The position numbers and the translations under genes were made by a program. From assembly GCF_950295315.1 (NCBI RefSeq), contig NC_080175.1:70617357-70681356 (forward strand): DNA of 64,000 nucleotides, given 5' to 3'. Below, piece after piece: positions 22,155 through 32,889 of the stretch. The notes beneath the pieces were generated by a model, which was not told the origin of the DNA, did no database searches, and was given only the letters and a program-made list of their open reading frames with translations. The stretch's first letter is position 1. Each line of letters opens with the position of its first letter. Origin of the DNA: Erinaceus europaeus (Eukaryota; Chordata; Mammalia; Eulipotyphla; Erinaceidae).

Positions 22155-23036
22155 AACTCGTATGCCATCCTCCCATTCCCTCCCCTGATAACTTTCCTAT
22201 TCTTTATCTCTTTGGGAGTATGGACCCAGAGTCATTGTGGGATGCAGAAGGTGGAAGGTCTGGCTTCTGTAATTGCTTCCCAGCTGGACATGGGCATTGA
22301 CAAGTTGATCCATACTCTCAGCCTGCTTTTCTCTTTCCCTAGTGGGGTGGGGTTCTGGGGAAACGGGGTTCCAGGACACATTGGTGGGGTTTTCTGTCCA
22401 GGGAAGTACGAATAGCGTCATGCTAGCATCTGGAACCTGATGGCTGAAAAAATAGTTAGCATATAGAGCCAAACAAAATTGACTAATCTTGAACCTAAAG
22501 GCTGGTATAGCTCAGATGAAGAGTCAGGGGTATCTCTGTTTTGTAGATAGTTAGTAGTCCTATTTTAGTTATATTCCAAAAAGCCCATGAGTATACTAGT
22601 TTTTTTTTTTTTTCCTGAGCCTGACATCTGATACGCTGGTGGATCCAAGTTATTTTCTGGGGAGATGATGTTACTCCTGGAAAAAGGACCAGAAAGCTGG
22701 ATCATGGACGAGAGTAGCTTCCAAATATGGGAAAGGTGTATAAATATTGTTGACTGTAAACCCCACCGATTTGATGTGATCTGGGGCCCATATTCAGCTT
22801 AGGAGCCTTTGTGACCTCTGCATCCCTGTAGATCTGAGCTCACATTCTGTGGTCATGAGTAGGAACATTCCAAGCTGCCCCAATATCAGGACCCATCTTC
22901 CTAAGGTGTAGCATAGAGTGTGTTGCCCAGCCTCTCTTAAGAGGATGGAACATTCTCTACCGTTGTTGATCCAAGTTGAGGGCAATGTCCTATGGGGGCC
23001 CACAAAGGGGTCGCTTTTGTTGTTCCTGATAGAGAT
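22155..23036 (-). mobile_element. RepB internal copy lacking the A-tail
   Basis: Collinear with 19.8-20.7 kb but starts at CCTCCCATTCCCTCCCCTGATA, without the terminal 110 bp or so. It extends further 5', to the 'GGGGGCCCACAAAGGGGTCGC' region, also present at 61180 and 10940. Confidence 0.75.
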
Positions 23037-23054
23037 ATATGAACAAAAGGTATC

Positions 23055-23165
23055 AAACTTTCACTCAGCTCTGCCTTATGGTGACACCAGAAATTGAATA
23101 TGTTATCGTGGGTTGTCAGACATGCAAATCCTCTGCGTTAACACGTTGATCTACCTCCATGGTTC
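23055..23165 (-). mobile_element. SINE-C copy, diverged
   Basis: CAGCTCTGCCTTATGGTGACAC through ATGCAAATCCTCTGCGTTAAC. Confidence 0.6.
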
Positions 23166-23169
23166 CATC

Positions 23170-24304
23170 TCAGTTTTTAGCTAATCTTATGTCACCTTAT
23201 TGTTCTAGATATTCAAATATCTACCCTATATTAGGAACTTATCCAGTCTGAATCACCATAACCATGAACATTCCTTCATACTTCTCTGTGTATCATGTTC
23301 TTTGTTATCACAGGGGAAGAAGGAGGTATTGAGTTTTCTTCAAATCATCCAGCATCCACTTCTTTATATATGTATGTTTTCTTTTTCTTTTTAAACAAAC
23401 TATACCCAAAGCAGTTTTCTTCTTTCTTGTTTAGCTGATTCCCAAATTCAGAAATTTGATCTGCTGTATTCTTGAATTGGTTTACATGTATCATTTTGTC
23501 ATGAGCATAAAGAGCTCTGTCTTCCAAGCATACTCCATCTGACATTTGATTATTCTGTTCTGATACTGCTTTCTAAGGTCAATATGTTTTATTGCTTTTA
23601 GACATCAGCTAATATTGAGAGACTACCTGTTCCTTTTAAAGAACAGTGTAATATAGTGGAACTAGGAATACAATGGAAGTTTTGACCTTCTTAGCTAGAT
23701 ATCTGACCTATCTAGTGTGGGACAGTTTACATATTGCTGACATCATCTTACCCTTTGTTTTCTTTCCCATACAGTGGAAACAGTACTTATTCAGGTATTT
23801 TTTTTTCTATGTGCATTATTCAGCACACTGCTTTCAATGTCTATAGCAGAAATTCAATATACAATTTATAGTTAGTGTGTTATTTTAGAAGAGCAATTAC
23901 TCAGAAACAATGTCTCATTATTATGTATGACAAGGTTTTATCATGTATTTTAGTCTTCATTTTCCAAAGTCAAATTAAGAGATGAAAATTTCAGATTAGG
24001 TTACAGAGTGTTTAACTTCCTTACAGACATTTAGTACATGAAGCAAAGCATTTCACTACATTGGATGGCAAGTCACATAGCAAACATAAGGACATTTTCA
24101 TAACATGAGAAATCTTACCTATTGCAGGACAAAATGTGTGCATGTTTTAATGTGCACACAATATATTCCCAGTGAATGTTAACAAAAGCACGTTTGTTTT
24201 TCTTATACAATATTAGTATATTTCTCTATATGTTTTCTTTCTTCATTCATTTACAGCGTAATATTGGTACATAGCTTAGTAACATGCATCGTTTCTTTCG
24301 ATTC
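23170..24304. other. Intron flank of the retrotransposon, no recognised element
   Basis: Ordinary AT-rich intron. Its contrast with the GC-rich insert beginning at 24315 is plain by eye. Confidence 0.55.
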
Positions 24305-24314
24305 GAACTTTGGT
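24305..24314. repeat. Target-site duplication, left copy (GAACTTTGGT)
   Basis: Identical to 25416-25425 and directly abutting the AAG-type tail of the retrotransposon. The bases on either side of the 10-mer differ between the copies. Four bases (GAAC on plus, GTTC on minus) could instead be microhomology with the element's own codon, so the duplication is at least 6 bp and at most 10 bp. Confidence 0.85.
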
Positions 24315-25415
24315 TCTTCTTCTTCTAGCGTTTGCCCTTCTTCCATAGCCAGTCAACAGCGTCAGGTTGAGCCTGATGTAAAGTTTCGAGACCTCCTTTG
24401 AATCTGGAGAGGTGGCAGTCATTGACTATGTGGGTCATAGTCTGTCTGGAGCCGCAGGGGCAGTTCGGGTCGTCTCTGGCTCCCCAGCGATGGAACATAG
24501 CGGCGCACCGGCCATGGCCTGTTCGATAGCGATTGAGGAGGGCCCGATCATAACGTGCTAGGTCAAAGCCGGGTTGACGCTTGCAGGGGTCTGTGATGAG
24601 GTGTTTGTTCTTTACCTCAGCTGACTGCCAACTCTGTTTCCAAGAGACTGGAACAGAGAAGTTCAGTGTAGGCGTAGGAGACCAGATTGGGTGACGAGAC
24701 GTCAAGCGTTGGACAGGGTGGGCGATGATATCCACGTATATTGGCAGGTCCGGTCGAGCGTAGACGTGGGAAATGAACTTAGATGATGCCGCATCCCGAC
24801 GAATATCTGGCGGGGTGATGTTGCTAAGAACTGGCAGCCATGGAACCAGGGTGGAACGGATGGTTCCAGAAATTATCCTCATGGAGGAATATAATTTGGA
24901 ATCGACCAAGTGGACATGGGGGCTACGGAACCATACTGGGGCACAGTATTCTGCAGTGGAATAGCATAATGCCAGAGATGATGATCGTAGTGTGGAAGCG
25001 CTCACGCCCCATGAGGAGCTGGCCAGTCTTGCAATGATGTTATTCCTCGCGCCCACCTTTGCTGCAGTTTTTATGAGATGTTTGTGAAATGACAGAGTGC
25101 GATCGAGAGTAATGCCAAGATAGACTGGCTGGGCTTCATGCCGGATTCTCGTATCGTCAAGCTGCACATTAAGCTCACGCGAGGCCGAAGCATGGTGTAG
25201 ATGGAAAACAGATGATACTGTTTTTGCAGTGCTAGGAATTAGTCGCCATTTTTTACAGTAATCAGATATCAGAGACATGTCTTTCGTGAGTGTTTCCTCG
25301 AGGATGTCGAACTTTGATGCCTGAGTTGCACAGCAGATGTCATCGGCATAGATGAACTTCCTTGAAGAAGTTTCTGGGAGGTCATTGATGTAAATATTAA
25401 ATAGCGTAGGAGCCA
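24315..25415 (-). mobile_element. 5'-truncated non-LTR retrotransposon of arthropod jockey/BS-like type, inserted in the intron
   Basis: A 1,101-bp insertion flanked by a perfect 10-bp direct repeat GAACTTTGGT (24305-24314 and 25416-25425), the footprint of target-primed reverse transcription. On the minus strand it starts inside the RT block '(V)LAPTLFNIYINDLP' and ends 10 nt after the stop codon in AAGAAGAAGA, a short microsatellite-like tail and not poly(A). It is visibly richer in GC and CpG than its AT-rich flanks. Only this copy is in the window. The 5' half (endonuclease and first RT blocks) is absent, so this copy cannot move. It lies antisense to NAALADL2, 2.8 kb upstream of the 28229 exon. 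From memory, the closest relatives are elements common in ticks, hemipterans and other invertebrates; the exact clade (Jockey, CR1/L2 or Daphne-like) is uncertain. Confidence 0.9.
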
Positions 25416-25416
25416 G
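24325..25416 (-). pseudogene. C-terminal fragment of the retrotransposon reverse transcriptase ORF2
   Basis: 363 uninterrupted codons plus stop TAG. Upstream codons to an ATG at 25563 are flanking DNA and not part of the element. Visible blocks, numbered from that ATG: palm strand LAPTLFNIYINDLP (50-63); catalytic IYADDICC (71-78); a K-T block in WRLIPSTAKTVSS (106-118); thumb strand VYLGITLDRTLSFHKHL (147-163); a conserved TLRSSSLALCYSTAEYC-like stretch (191-207); SMRIISGTIRST...PWLPVLSNI (227-249); and a C-terminal CPCG...H...C motif (Cys368, Cys370, His378, Cys383) typical of several non-LTR clades. L1 YADD surroundings and the C-terminal region differ. The missing N-terminus removes the endonuclease and the first catalytic aspartate block. 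The lack of stops or frameshifts over 1.09 kb indicates little neutral decay since insertion. Confidence 0.9.
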
Positions 25417-25425
25417 AACTTTGGT
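25416..25425. repeat. Target-site duplication, right copy (GAACTTTGGT)
   Basis: Marks the 5' truncation point of the retrotransposon. The open frame continues by chance through it into flanking sequence, which makes the ORF appear about 50 codons longer than the element. Confidence 0.85.
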
Positions 25426-27125
25426 ATTGCTCTGCAGCTCATCCAGTACCAGGTGTTTGAACACTGATGCGAATAGATATATGTAGACTAAAACCCCAAT
25501 CCTTGCATTTACAGTGTCCACTGGCCAAAGGAACACTAATACGAAACTTTCTCCCAAATTCAACTCTCAGTCATGGCAATGAATTGTACTGCTTGCCAAA
25601 CATACAGACTCATGGGAATGCTATTTTATCATTTAACACAGAGTGAAACCTTAAGTGAATTAAATACTTTGTGACTTTATGTGACTCACTCTCTTAGCTT
25701 TGAAGTTAGCATTAAAAGTTTGCAAGATATTACGTGGCGCATGGCAATATAGAACATGCCTCGTATTCAGACACAGCCAGCATCCCACTGGGAAAAGCAT
25801 TGGTGTTGTGATATCTTTTCTCTCTCTCTGGCACACTGTATATCAGTTTTACTTATGAATAAATGTGAAGACTATCAATAGATGCTGGAAAAAGTCTATA
25901 CTATTAAAGCATAATAAAGTATTCTATATAGGATTGAAAGCTTAATTTATTGATACACATAATTAATGTAATCTTCAATATGAAGGAAAATTTTGATTTA
26001 TTAATTACTTGTGGAGATTTTACCCTACATAGTAATGTGAGAGAAAGTATTAAAATATATAGATAAATGGAAAGAAAATTTTTAGGATTTTCTACTATAA
26101 CTTTATGTAGAAAAAATAAGACAGATTATAATTGACACAGATTTAGCAGGGGTATTTGGTAGAACAGTGTAATTGTGTTTCTCTACACAAGCAAGAAGCA
26201 AAACATATTTTAGCTTTAAAAATGTTGTGTTGACCAGTGACTGAGTATTTGATTACATTAGGATTTGTTACTACATTATAATGATGGCATTTCTTGTCAA
26301 AGTGATCTTAGTTTCAAGGTAATTCCAATGATAATCTTGATAAGCTCATTACAGTTTTAATATAGAGGAGAGAAAAATGAAGATATTTTTATGGAAGAGG
26401 TATGAGGTCTCACTATTGTGAATATTAAGATATATTATAAGATAATAGAATTAAAATAGCATATTACTATCAAGTTAGATTAAAAAACAATGGGATTTAG
26501 TGGAAGTTTACACACATTTGGGAACATAACACAGATAATCATTGTTCACTGACAGAATGTATAATGAAGGATACTAGGATTGCTCCTCAAAGATGTTCCT
26601 GATTTGCTTTTTAAAGGCCATTTTAGATAAAATATGTATCCTGAAACAAGTCACTTTTAATGAGAGACTAACACAAGAAACAGCATGTTAAATACCTTGT
26701 TCATTTTATGGTCAAAATTAATTGTAATATAAAAATATATACTTAGTCAACCGTTTGTGTAGCAGTTCTTATAAGAGAACATATTTTTGTCCCAGATAAA
26801 GATAGGTTTCACCTACTCTATCATCTTGCTCTCTACCTTATTCTTTTGATGCTTTAGTTGATCTCCACCTGCCCCTCAATAGCTTTCACTGTGGATGATC
26901 CTATGAAGTTCATTGGTGGCCTTGCAGTCATAAAACGCTAATGACTCTTGTCACTAAGATACATAGCAGTCATCATAATTGCAGACACTGAAGAGATGGC
27001 ACCATCTATAGTGACACCCAACTCCATGAGATTCTGTTACAAAACTGGGCTTAGAGCACTTCACCCTGTTCCTACCAGGCTCCAAAGCTAAGACTGCTCC
27101 ATATGTATTCATGTTTTTTTTTGTT
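25426..27125. other. Intron flank of the retrotransposon, no recognised element
   Basis: AT-rich unique sequence. The first 140 bases are read through by the element's open frame only by chance. Confidence 0.55.
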
Positions 27126-27129
27126 TTTG

Positions 27130-27232
27130 TTTATTTAACCAATGTACAATTATAACTCTGGTTTATGGTGGTGTCAGGGATTCAGTTTAGGATTTTTTTT
27201 TTTTTTTGAGCCTTGGGCATGAAGGTCTATTG
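27130..27232 (-). mobile_element. SINE-C remnant
   Basis: TAACTCTGGTTTATGGTGGTG, GGGATTCAGTTTAGG, then a T run and GGGCATGAAGGTCT. It borders an antisense L1 tail. Confidence 0.55.
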
Positions 27233-27234
27233 TA

Positions 27235-27495
27235 TGTATTTCCTATCCTTTTTTTTTTTCTATACTGAATTTTCATATATATTAATGACAGTAACTACAG
27301 TTGTTGGTACATGTGTAAAATTTTGCAAAACACTCTTAACCCCAGCTAGGTCCTCTTCCACAATCATTCACCAGGTCCTGAAAGCCCCTCACTCTTCCCC
27401 CAGATTTTGTTTTTACTTAAGTGCAATACATCAAATCCAGTCCAAGTTCTTTGTGTTTCCCTTTCTTTTCTTATTTCTTGTTCTATCCTCTTTTT
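27235..27495 (-). mobile_element. L1 3' end
   Basis: Antisense of the same terminal region: GACAGTAACTACAGTTGTTGG, TAGGTCCTCTTCCACAATC, ACTTAAGTGCAATACATCAAA. It lies 730 bp upstream of the first NAALADL2 exon. Confidence 0.75.
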
Positions 27496-27499
27496 AATG

Positions 27500-28228
27500 T
27501 TTCCTATTTGAGGGTTTTGAATTAAAAGAGTCCTGAAAGTAGACTGAAGAAAATGATGGAAATATCAAAATTATAAAAATACAGTCAACCATTTGTGTAG
27601 CAATACAGTTCTTGTAAGAAGATATATTTTTGTCCTAAAAGAAAGTTTTTTTTTTTCATTCTAGGGTATATTATGCAAAGTAAGTTGTGTCAATATGAAT
27701 TATGGATCAGGTGTACAGCTAACTAGCATATATAAGCTATAGGATGCAAAAATTAAATAATCATGCTGATTTCATAATCTGTTTGGTTTTAGCATGGTAC
27801 TGCACAGCACTGCATACATGTAACTTATATGATGTATATCTAGAATTTTATGTGTATTATTTTAAATGCACTATAGCAGTAGCTATGAATTACTTAGCAC
27901 TATGTAAAGTCATATTTAACAATCCAAAACTGTCCCAACCAACATGATGCCTAGTATTGAAACTGTGTTTTAAATGGATTATATAGATTTTGACAGAAGG
28001 ACTAGGACTAATTAAAACAAACCTCCATGGAATCAGTCACTTAATTTAAGAATTTGATGCATTTTGATTTGATTTAGTATAATTTTTGTGCAACCCTCTC
28101 ACCTCTGCCAAGCTCTCATTCATTTTCAGCACCCTCATTTAATCATAAGATTCAAACACATGTATAGGTCACATCTCCAAAGATTATTTCCCCCAGTTTC
28201 AGAGTGTACTTTTGAAAATCTCTTTCAG
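27500..28228 (+). other. Intron end before the first exon
   Basis: Unique AT-rich sequence. Candidate branch sites (such as TTAAT or CTCAT) occur within 100 bases of the acceptor but cannot be singled out. Confidence 0.5.
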
Positions 28229-28502
28229 GGATTTGAAACAGATGCACATAAGTGATGAGGATACAGATATTCCAAAGAAGATTAAGACTCAGTGGACTTC
28301 TTTGGGCCTTGAAGATGTCCAGTCTGTGAATTACTCTGTGCTGCTTAACCTGCCAGGCCCTTCTCCCAGCTCTGTGACTCTGAGCCCCAGTGGTCAATGC
28401 TTTCATCCTAATGGCCAGCCTTGCAGTGAAGGAGCCAGAAGACACAGCAGCCAAGATTTGCTCTTCTCATATGCAGCCTATTCTGCCAAAGGAACTCTCG
28501 AG
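28229..28502 (+). CDS. NAALADL2: Internal coding exon of NAALADL2 (M28B/transferrin-receptor-like ectodomain, protease-associated region)
   Basis: An internal exon of 274 nt: one base completing a split codon, then 91 open codons. The acceptor is a pyrimidine-rich tract ending TTTCAG and the donor is GAG|GTAATA. The peptide begins DLKQMHISDEDTD, contains IKTQWTSLGLEDVQ (residues 18-31) and ends SYAAYSAKGTLE. This follows the family pattern in PSMA and TfR, where an 'IK..W...GL..V....Y.VLL' strand leads into the protease-associated domain. A sequon NYS lies at residues 34-36 and cysteines at 57 and 65, which suits an extracellular fold. NAALADL2 is a type II membrane protein regarded as a non-catalytic relative of glutamate carboxypeptidase II; its function is poorly known. 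The exon ends in phase 0 and joins exon 44775-44894 in frame. The symbol is chosen over FOLH1, NAALAD2 and NAALADL1 from remembered wording and the huge AT-rich introns. The exon call is firm; the paralogue call is somewhat less so. Confidence 0.88.
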
Positions 28503-30320
28503 GTAATACAACCATTTGTCTCTGTCATTTACAGTGAAATGGAATTAGAAAACAACAGCTTTCATCTAAATTGAACTAACTGGCAAGATGTACCATACAA
28601 AAGTAACCAGTAAATGTTCTCAGTGTGGGAGTGTCAAGGAAGGGGAAGGAAGATTTGGATTGCCTGACCCTTGTCTTGTCCTGTTTGGAAAGTGAAAACA
28701 TGTTAGAAAAATCTAATTCAGAAGTGTTCAATGTGTGATGGAGCCATTTGCGTTTCGCTTCGTCCAGATAGTGGGAGTTCGTTTTTTTCTTTGGAATTGA
28801 AGAGGCAAATTTTAATAGATTGATATGGACAGAAATAACTGAAATAAAGGCTGCTATGTTTTGAGATAGTCTGTGCACACAAAATATGAAGTGGAAAATT
28901 GATGTGATTATTCACACATTAAAGATTTGAAATACAGTGCTCAGATTCTGTGATGGAGAAACAAGCTAGGCAACTAGATAGGGATTATTTATCTACTTTC
29001 TCTGGGTTAGCTGTTATTTTGATGCAGTGTTTGTCTGTTTTTGGCAAAATGGCTAAATGAATATGGCATTAAAGCTACACGAACTAGTCTCAAAGCTCAA
29101 CTCTCTAATTATCATCTGCTATTTAACTATCGGAATGAATTTCCTTATCTCTAGAGTGGTGATAAAAATAGTTCCAACTCAAAAGATTCATTGAGAGGAT
29201 TAAATTAGTTAAACTATGTAAATATTAGAGGACAGTCCATCTAAGGTCATGGCAACATACAGTTATATTAATGCCATAGTTTTTCTTGATGTGTACAAGT
29301 ATATTGTTTCTAGGTGGACATGTCATTTTAGTAAGCATGCTTAAGCTTTCCTAAAACTGAAGATAGCCTCATTTAATCAAAATGAAATAATAGTGCACTT
29401 CTGGCTATTTTATCATTGGCATTCATTTTTAGAGTCCAACTCATTAACTCCTATTAGTATATACAATTCTAAACTCATTAACTCATTTAAAGTTAGTTTG
29501 CAGCAACACACAAGATAATGTAACAGTGCATGCTTGTTCCTAAAATTGAGGAGTTGAAGGGAGAGGCGTTGTGTTCTGCATTCTATTGTTTGACTTTTAG
29601 CAGAAGCCCTATACAACTGGCATCACCTTGAGCAGTCTTACTGTTTCTTTGATTTTTTTTTTTAGTCTTACTGTTAATTAAAAGTTGGTACAGTATTAAA
29701 TGTCAGATATTTCTAGTGTAGAACTCCGAATTTCATTTGATAAGAATATATATTTCTCTGGTAGGCAGTAATGGAAACACAGCTGTGTATTAAATAAAAA
29801 TGGGAAGGAGGAAGGCAGCCAACACTGTTTCTTTGGCTAAGAAGCTTTGGGCTGAAGCCAAGAATCTAACGTTCACCCACATATTTTCTCTCAGACTCCC
29901 AACCTTGCTAAAGCCTCACATATTTCCAGACTCCTCTATAGCAGTTGATTCAAACTCATCATGGTCATCTATGCCCCCAAACAAATGTGTGTCCAAAACA
30001 CTGCACAGTGAGCAACAGAAACACTGAGCTCATGAATGGGCCCTTAGACTCCCACTTGTTTTTCAGCTTCTCTTGGTGAATATTTATTATTCTTTGAATG
30101 AAGGATTATAGAAAAGCCATGAAACTACATCTTACTCTTGTTTTCTTGGTGTGGTCTTCTTAAATAAATCAAAAATCCCATTTATTTTCTTTTGACTTAT
30201 GCATTTCACTGCTCCAGACCAGTCATTTTAGAAACAGATATTTTAGAGAAAGAGCCTACTACTAATCTACCTTTTATAAAGGACTCTTGGGTAAACAGAG
30301 GTGGATGTTAGCCTTTGTGG
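28503..30320 (+). other. Intron start after the first exon, no recognised element
   Basis: About 1.8 kb without recognisable repeats, the longest repeat-poor part of this intron. Segment 29790-30060 is less AT-rich than its surroundings. No exon. Confidence 0.5.
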
Positions 30321-30324
30321 GGAT

Positions 30325-30470
30325 TCGTTTCCTGTCTTACTCAGTTTTTAAGTGTGAAGACAGAAGACAGAGAGACAAGAATCAGAGACAAAATTTCTCC
30401 ACCTGTTGTAATCCCAAGTGTTGTTTTGGGGGTTGAAACAGGGTTGTATTATCATCTTGCTGGCTTACTA
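30325..30470 (-). mobile_element. SINE-D-like remnant
   Basis: AAGACAGAAGACAGAGAGAC, TTGGGGGTTGAAACAGGG, ATCTTGCTGGC. Diverged. Confidence 0.45.
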
Positions 30471-30729
30471 ATGGTTTTTAATGTTCCTATATAACTAGAT
30501 CTCTTAGAGTTTTCTATCCATTTACAAGATATGTATTTAAATTTCCATCTCATTTCATATATAAGATGCTAAATCATAATGGAATTTTAAATATATCTAT
30601 GAAATTGCAATTCACATTAGAATAAATCATACAAAATTATTCTTAGGGGAAGATTAGGCTTAGAGATCCCTAAACTCTACTTTTACAGTGGCTATCTGAG
30701 ACCCAGAAATTTTGTGCCCAGGGACCTTT

Positions 30730-31050
30730 TTTTTTTTTTTTCCTCCAGGGTTATTGCTGAGGCTCCATGCCTGCACTATGAATCCACTGTTCCTGGAGGC
30801 CATTTCTTCCCTTTTTGTTGCCCTTGTTGTTGATCCACTGCTGTTATTGCTGTATAGGACAGAGAGAAATTGAGAGAAGAGGGGAAGACAGAGATGGGGA
30901 GAGAAAGATAGACACCTGCAGACCTGCTTAACCACTTATGAAGCTCCTCTGCAGGTGGGAAGCCTGGGGCCTCAAACCAAGATTTTTACACCTGTCCTGG
31001 AGCTTGCTGCTGTGTGCACTTAACCCATTGCGCTACCGCCCAGTCTCCCT
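30730..31050 (-). mobile_element. SINE-A long variant with hairpin module
   Basis: Besides the usual body it has, at its 3' side, about 60 bp starting CCTCCAGGGTTATTGCTGAG and ending CCTGGAGG. The two 8-base arms (30742-30749 and 30792-30799) are perfect inverted complements. A T run precedes the module on the plus strand, i.e. an A-tail. Confidence 0.85.
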
Positions 31051-31431
31051 CTGGGTCATTTGCTTTTAGCTTCGCTATTAAGAGGAAAGAGGAAAGCACA
31101 TCTGAGTGAGAAGTGATTAGAAGTAGGCATGGCTTAAAAGAGAAGAAAGAGGGGGTCTTAAAAAGTCTCACCTGGAAGGCAGGACCAATAGAACTGTCAG
31201 CAGCAGCTCATTTAACAGACAAATGAGAAGTTTATTCCAGGTAGGCAGGTGAGAAAAGAAAAGACACAGCTGAACAAAACATACACCATTTTCCCCACGT
31301 ATTTTCATTTTCCTAAACAAAGCATGTAATATCTGATCATGGCCTCTCCAAATCTTTGTGGAACACATCTTGGCAACTCAAACATGATAGGGGAGATTCC
31401 TGAGTCTCATTTGCCTGCAACACTATCAATT

Positions 31432-31593
31432 TTTTTTTTTTCAAATTGAGAGGGGAGGGAGAGAGAGATACCTGTAGCACTGATTCACTGCTTGTGAAGC
31501 TTCCCCTCTGCAGGTGGGGGTCTGTGGACTTGAACCCAGGTCCTTGACCATTATAATGTGTGTGCTCTACCAGGTGTGTCACTGTCCAGCCCC
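31432..31593 (-). mobile_element. SINE-B copy
   Basis: Well-preserved core CTTGTGAAGCTTCCCCTCTG, antisense B box GACTTGAACCCAGG and end CACTGTCCAGCCCC. Confidence 0.78.
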
Positions 31594-31744
31594 TTTTCTC
31601 TCTGAAATAAAAATAAATTTTTAAACCAATAAAAATAAAACTTCACTATAGGGGGTTGGAGGTAGGGTCACAGAGCTTTGGTGCTTGGAATGATATTAAT
31701 ATACATTCCTATTAGCTAGATTAAATAACAAAAATAAATAACAA

Positions 31745-31868
31745 AAAGGTGGGCATGAGGATACAGCACAATAGCTATGCAAGACTTTCATGCCTGAGGC
31801 TTTGAGGTTCCAGGCTCAGTCCTCAGCACAAAAGCTAGAGTTGAGCAGTGCTGTTTTTTTTTTTTTAA
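31745..31868 (+). mobile_element. SINE-C copy
   Basis: GAGGATACAGCACAATAGCT, TGCCTGAGGCTTTGAGG, GAGTTGAGCAGTGCTG. A T run follows instead of an A-tail. Confidence 0.7.
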
Positions 31869-31969
31869 CACTATCATTTTTAAGGAAAGTGGGAAGAGAC
31901 CCCCAAAATAGCTGTTAGTAGGGAAAAATAAAGTTAGCTGGAATACACACTATGTTCACTGAAGTTGTA

Positions 31970-32150
31970 TTAGCCAACAAATTGTTCACTTATCATGAAC
32001 CTAAAGGCAAGAATATTGCAGGTGAGATTTGGGGGGGTCTCCATTTTGGAAAAAAATAGTACATCTATTTTAGATATATTCCAAGGGGTCCATGGCTTTA
32101 CTTGTTTTTCCTGAGCCTGACAGCTAATATGCAGGTATTCTTAAACAGGG
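31970..32150 (-). mobile_element. RepB internal fragment
   Basis: Matches the middle of the family (TTCACTTATCATGAACCTAAAGG to TATTCCAAGGGGTCCATGG, then CCTGAGCCTGACAGCTAATA). Neither the tail nor the 5' part is present. Confidence 0.65.
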
Positions 32151-32631
32151 TGGCTGGCAGCTTGAAATCCAGCCTTTCACTTGCTCATGCCTTAAACCAA
32201 AGTATAGGGGCTGAGTTTCTCTCTAGCTAACCTTTTGAGTTGCTTTATTACATCAACTTGGCAAAAAGCCATATTTATACATTTACATCACAGCACTCAA
32301 TGTATGGAATACAGGTAGAAACACACTCCATGTTTGAAATATTAGGCCTAAACAAATGGGTGTAGTGCCCCATGAAATAAAATCCAGTATGGATAAAATA
32401 AACACCTTGTGCTTGAAGAACATAATTTGTGAAATCAGCCATGCAAATTAGATAAATGCACTGACATCTATTTTAGGATCATGTAATAATTAAAACATTT
32501 TATACTAAGTATGTACGATTTAAAGTATCTATAGCACTAGAGGATATAATGCTATCAATATGTATTATTTTGATATACAATTTTTATTTTGAATTTTTCC
32601 ATTTGATCTACAATATTTATATATTTTAAAA

Positions 32632-32886
32632 GTTTTTTTTAATTTGATATGCTGGGAGAAACTGAGAGGAAAGAGGGATGGGAGAGGAGAGGAGAGGAGA
32701 GAAGAGGAGAGGAGAGGAGAGAGAGAGAGAGAGATAGAGAGAAAGAGAGAGAGAAAGACACACCTGCAGCATTGCGTCACCACTCATGAAGCCTTCCCTT
32801 TGCAGGTGGGAACTGGTAGCTTGAGCCCTGGTTCTTGTGCATGATAACACATGAACTTAGCCAGGTGTGGCAACAAACAGCCCCCT
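32632..32886 (-). mobile_element. SINE-B copy with expanded GGAGA/GAGA stretch
   Basis: The polypyrimidine part (plus strand purine, 32670-32758) has expanded into GGAGAGGAGA repeats. The remainder ends CAACAAACAGCCCC. Confidence 0.7.
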
Positions 32887-32889
32887 GAT

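Noticed and set aside
24315..25415. Assembly contamination by parasite DNA as the source of the RT fragment
   Set aside because: The perfect flanking duplication and the single AT-rich locus on both sides indicate a true insertion, although long reads over both junctions would settle it.
25426..25563. N-terminal 46 codons of the 412-codon retrotransposon frame as part of the protein
   Set aside because: They lie outside the target-site duplication, in flanking AT-rich DNA, and do not match the RT sequence expected before the VLAP block.
28212..28574. 120-codon ATG-initiated frame as a complete gene
   Set aside because: It overlaps the NAALADL2 exon, but the ATG is upstream of the acceptor and the frame runs past the donor. 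The supported coding unit is the spliced exon.
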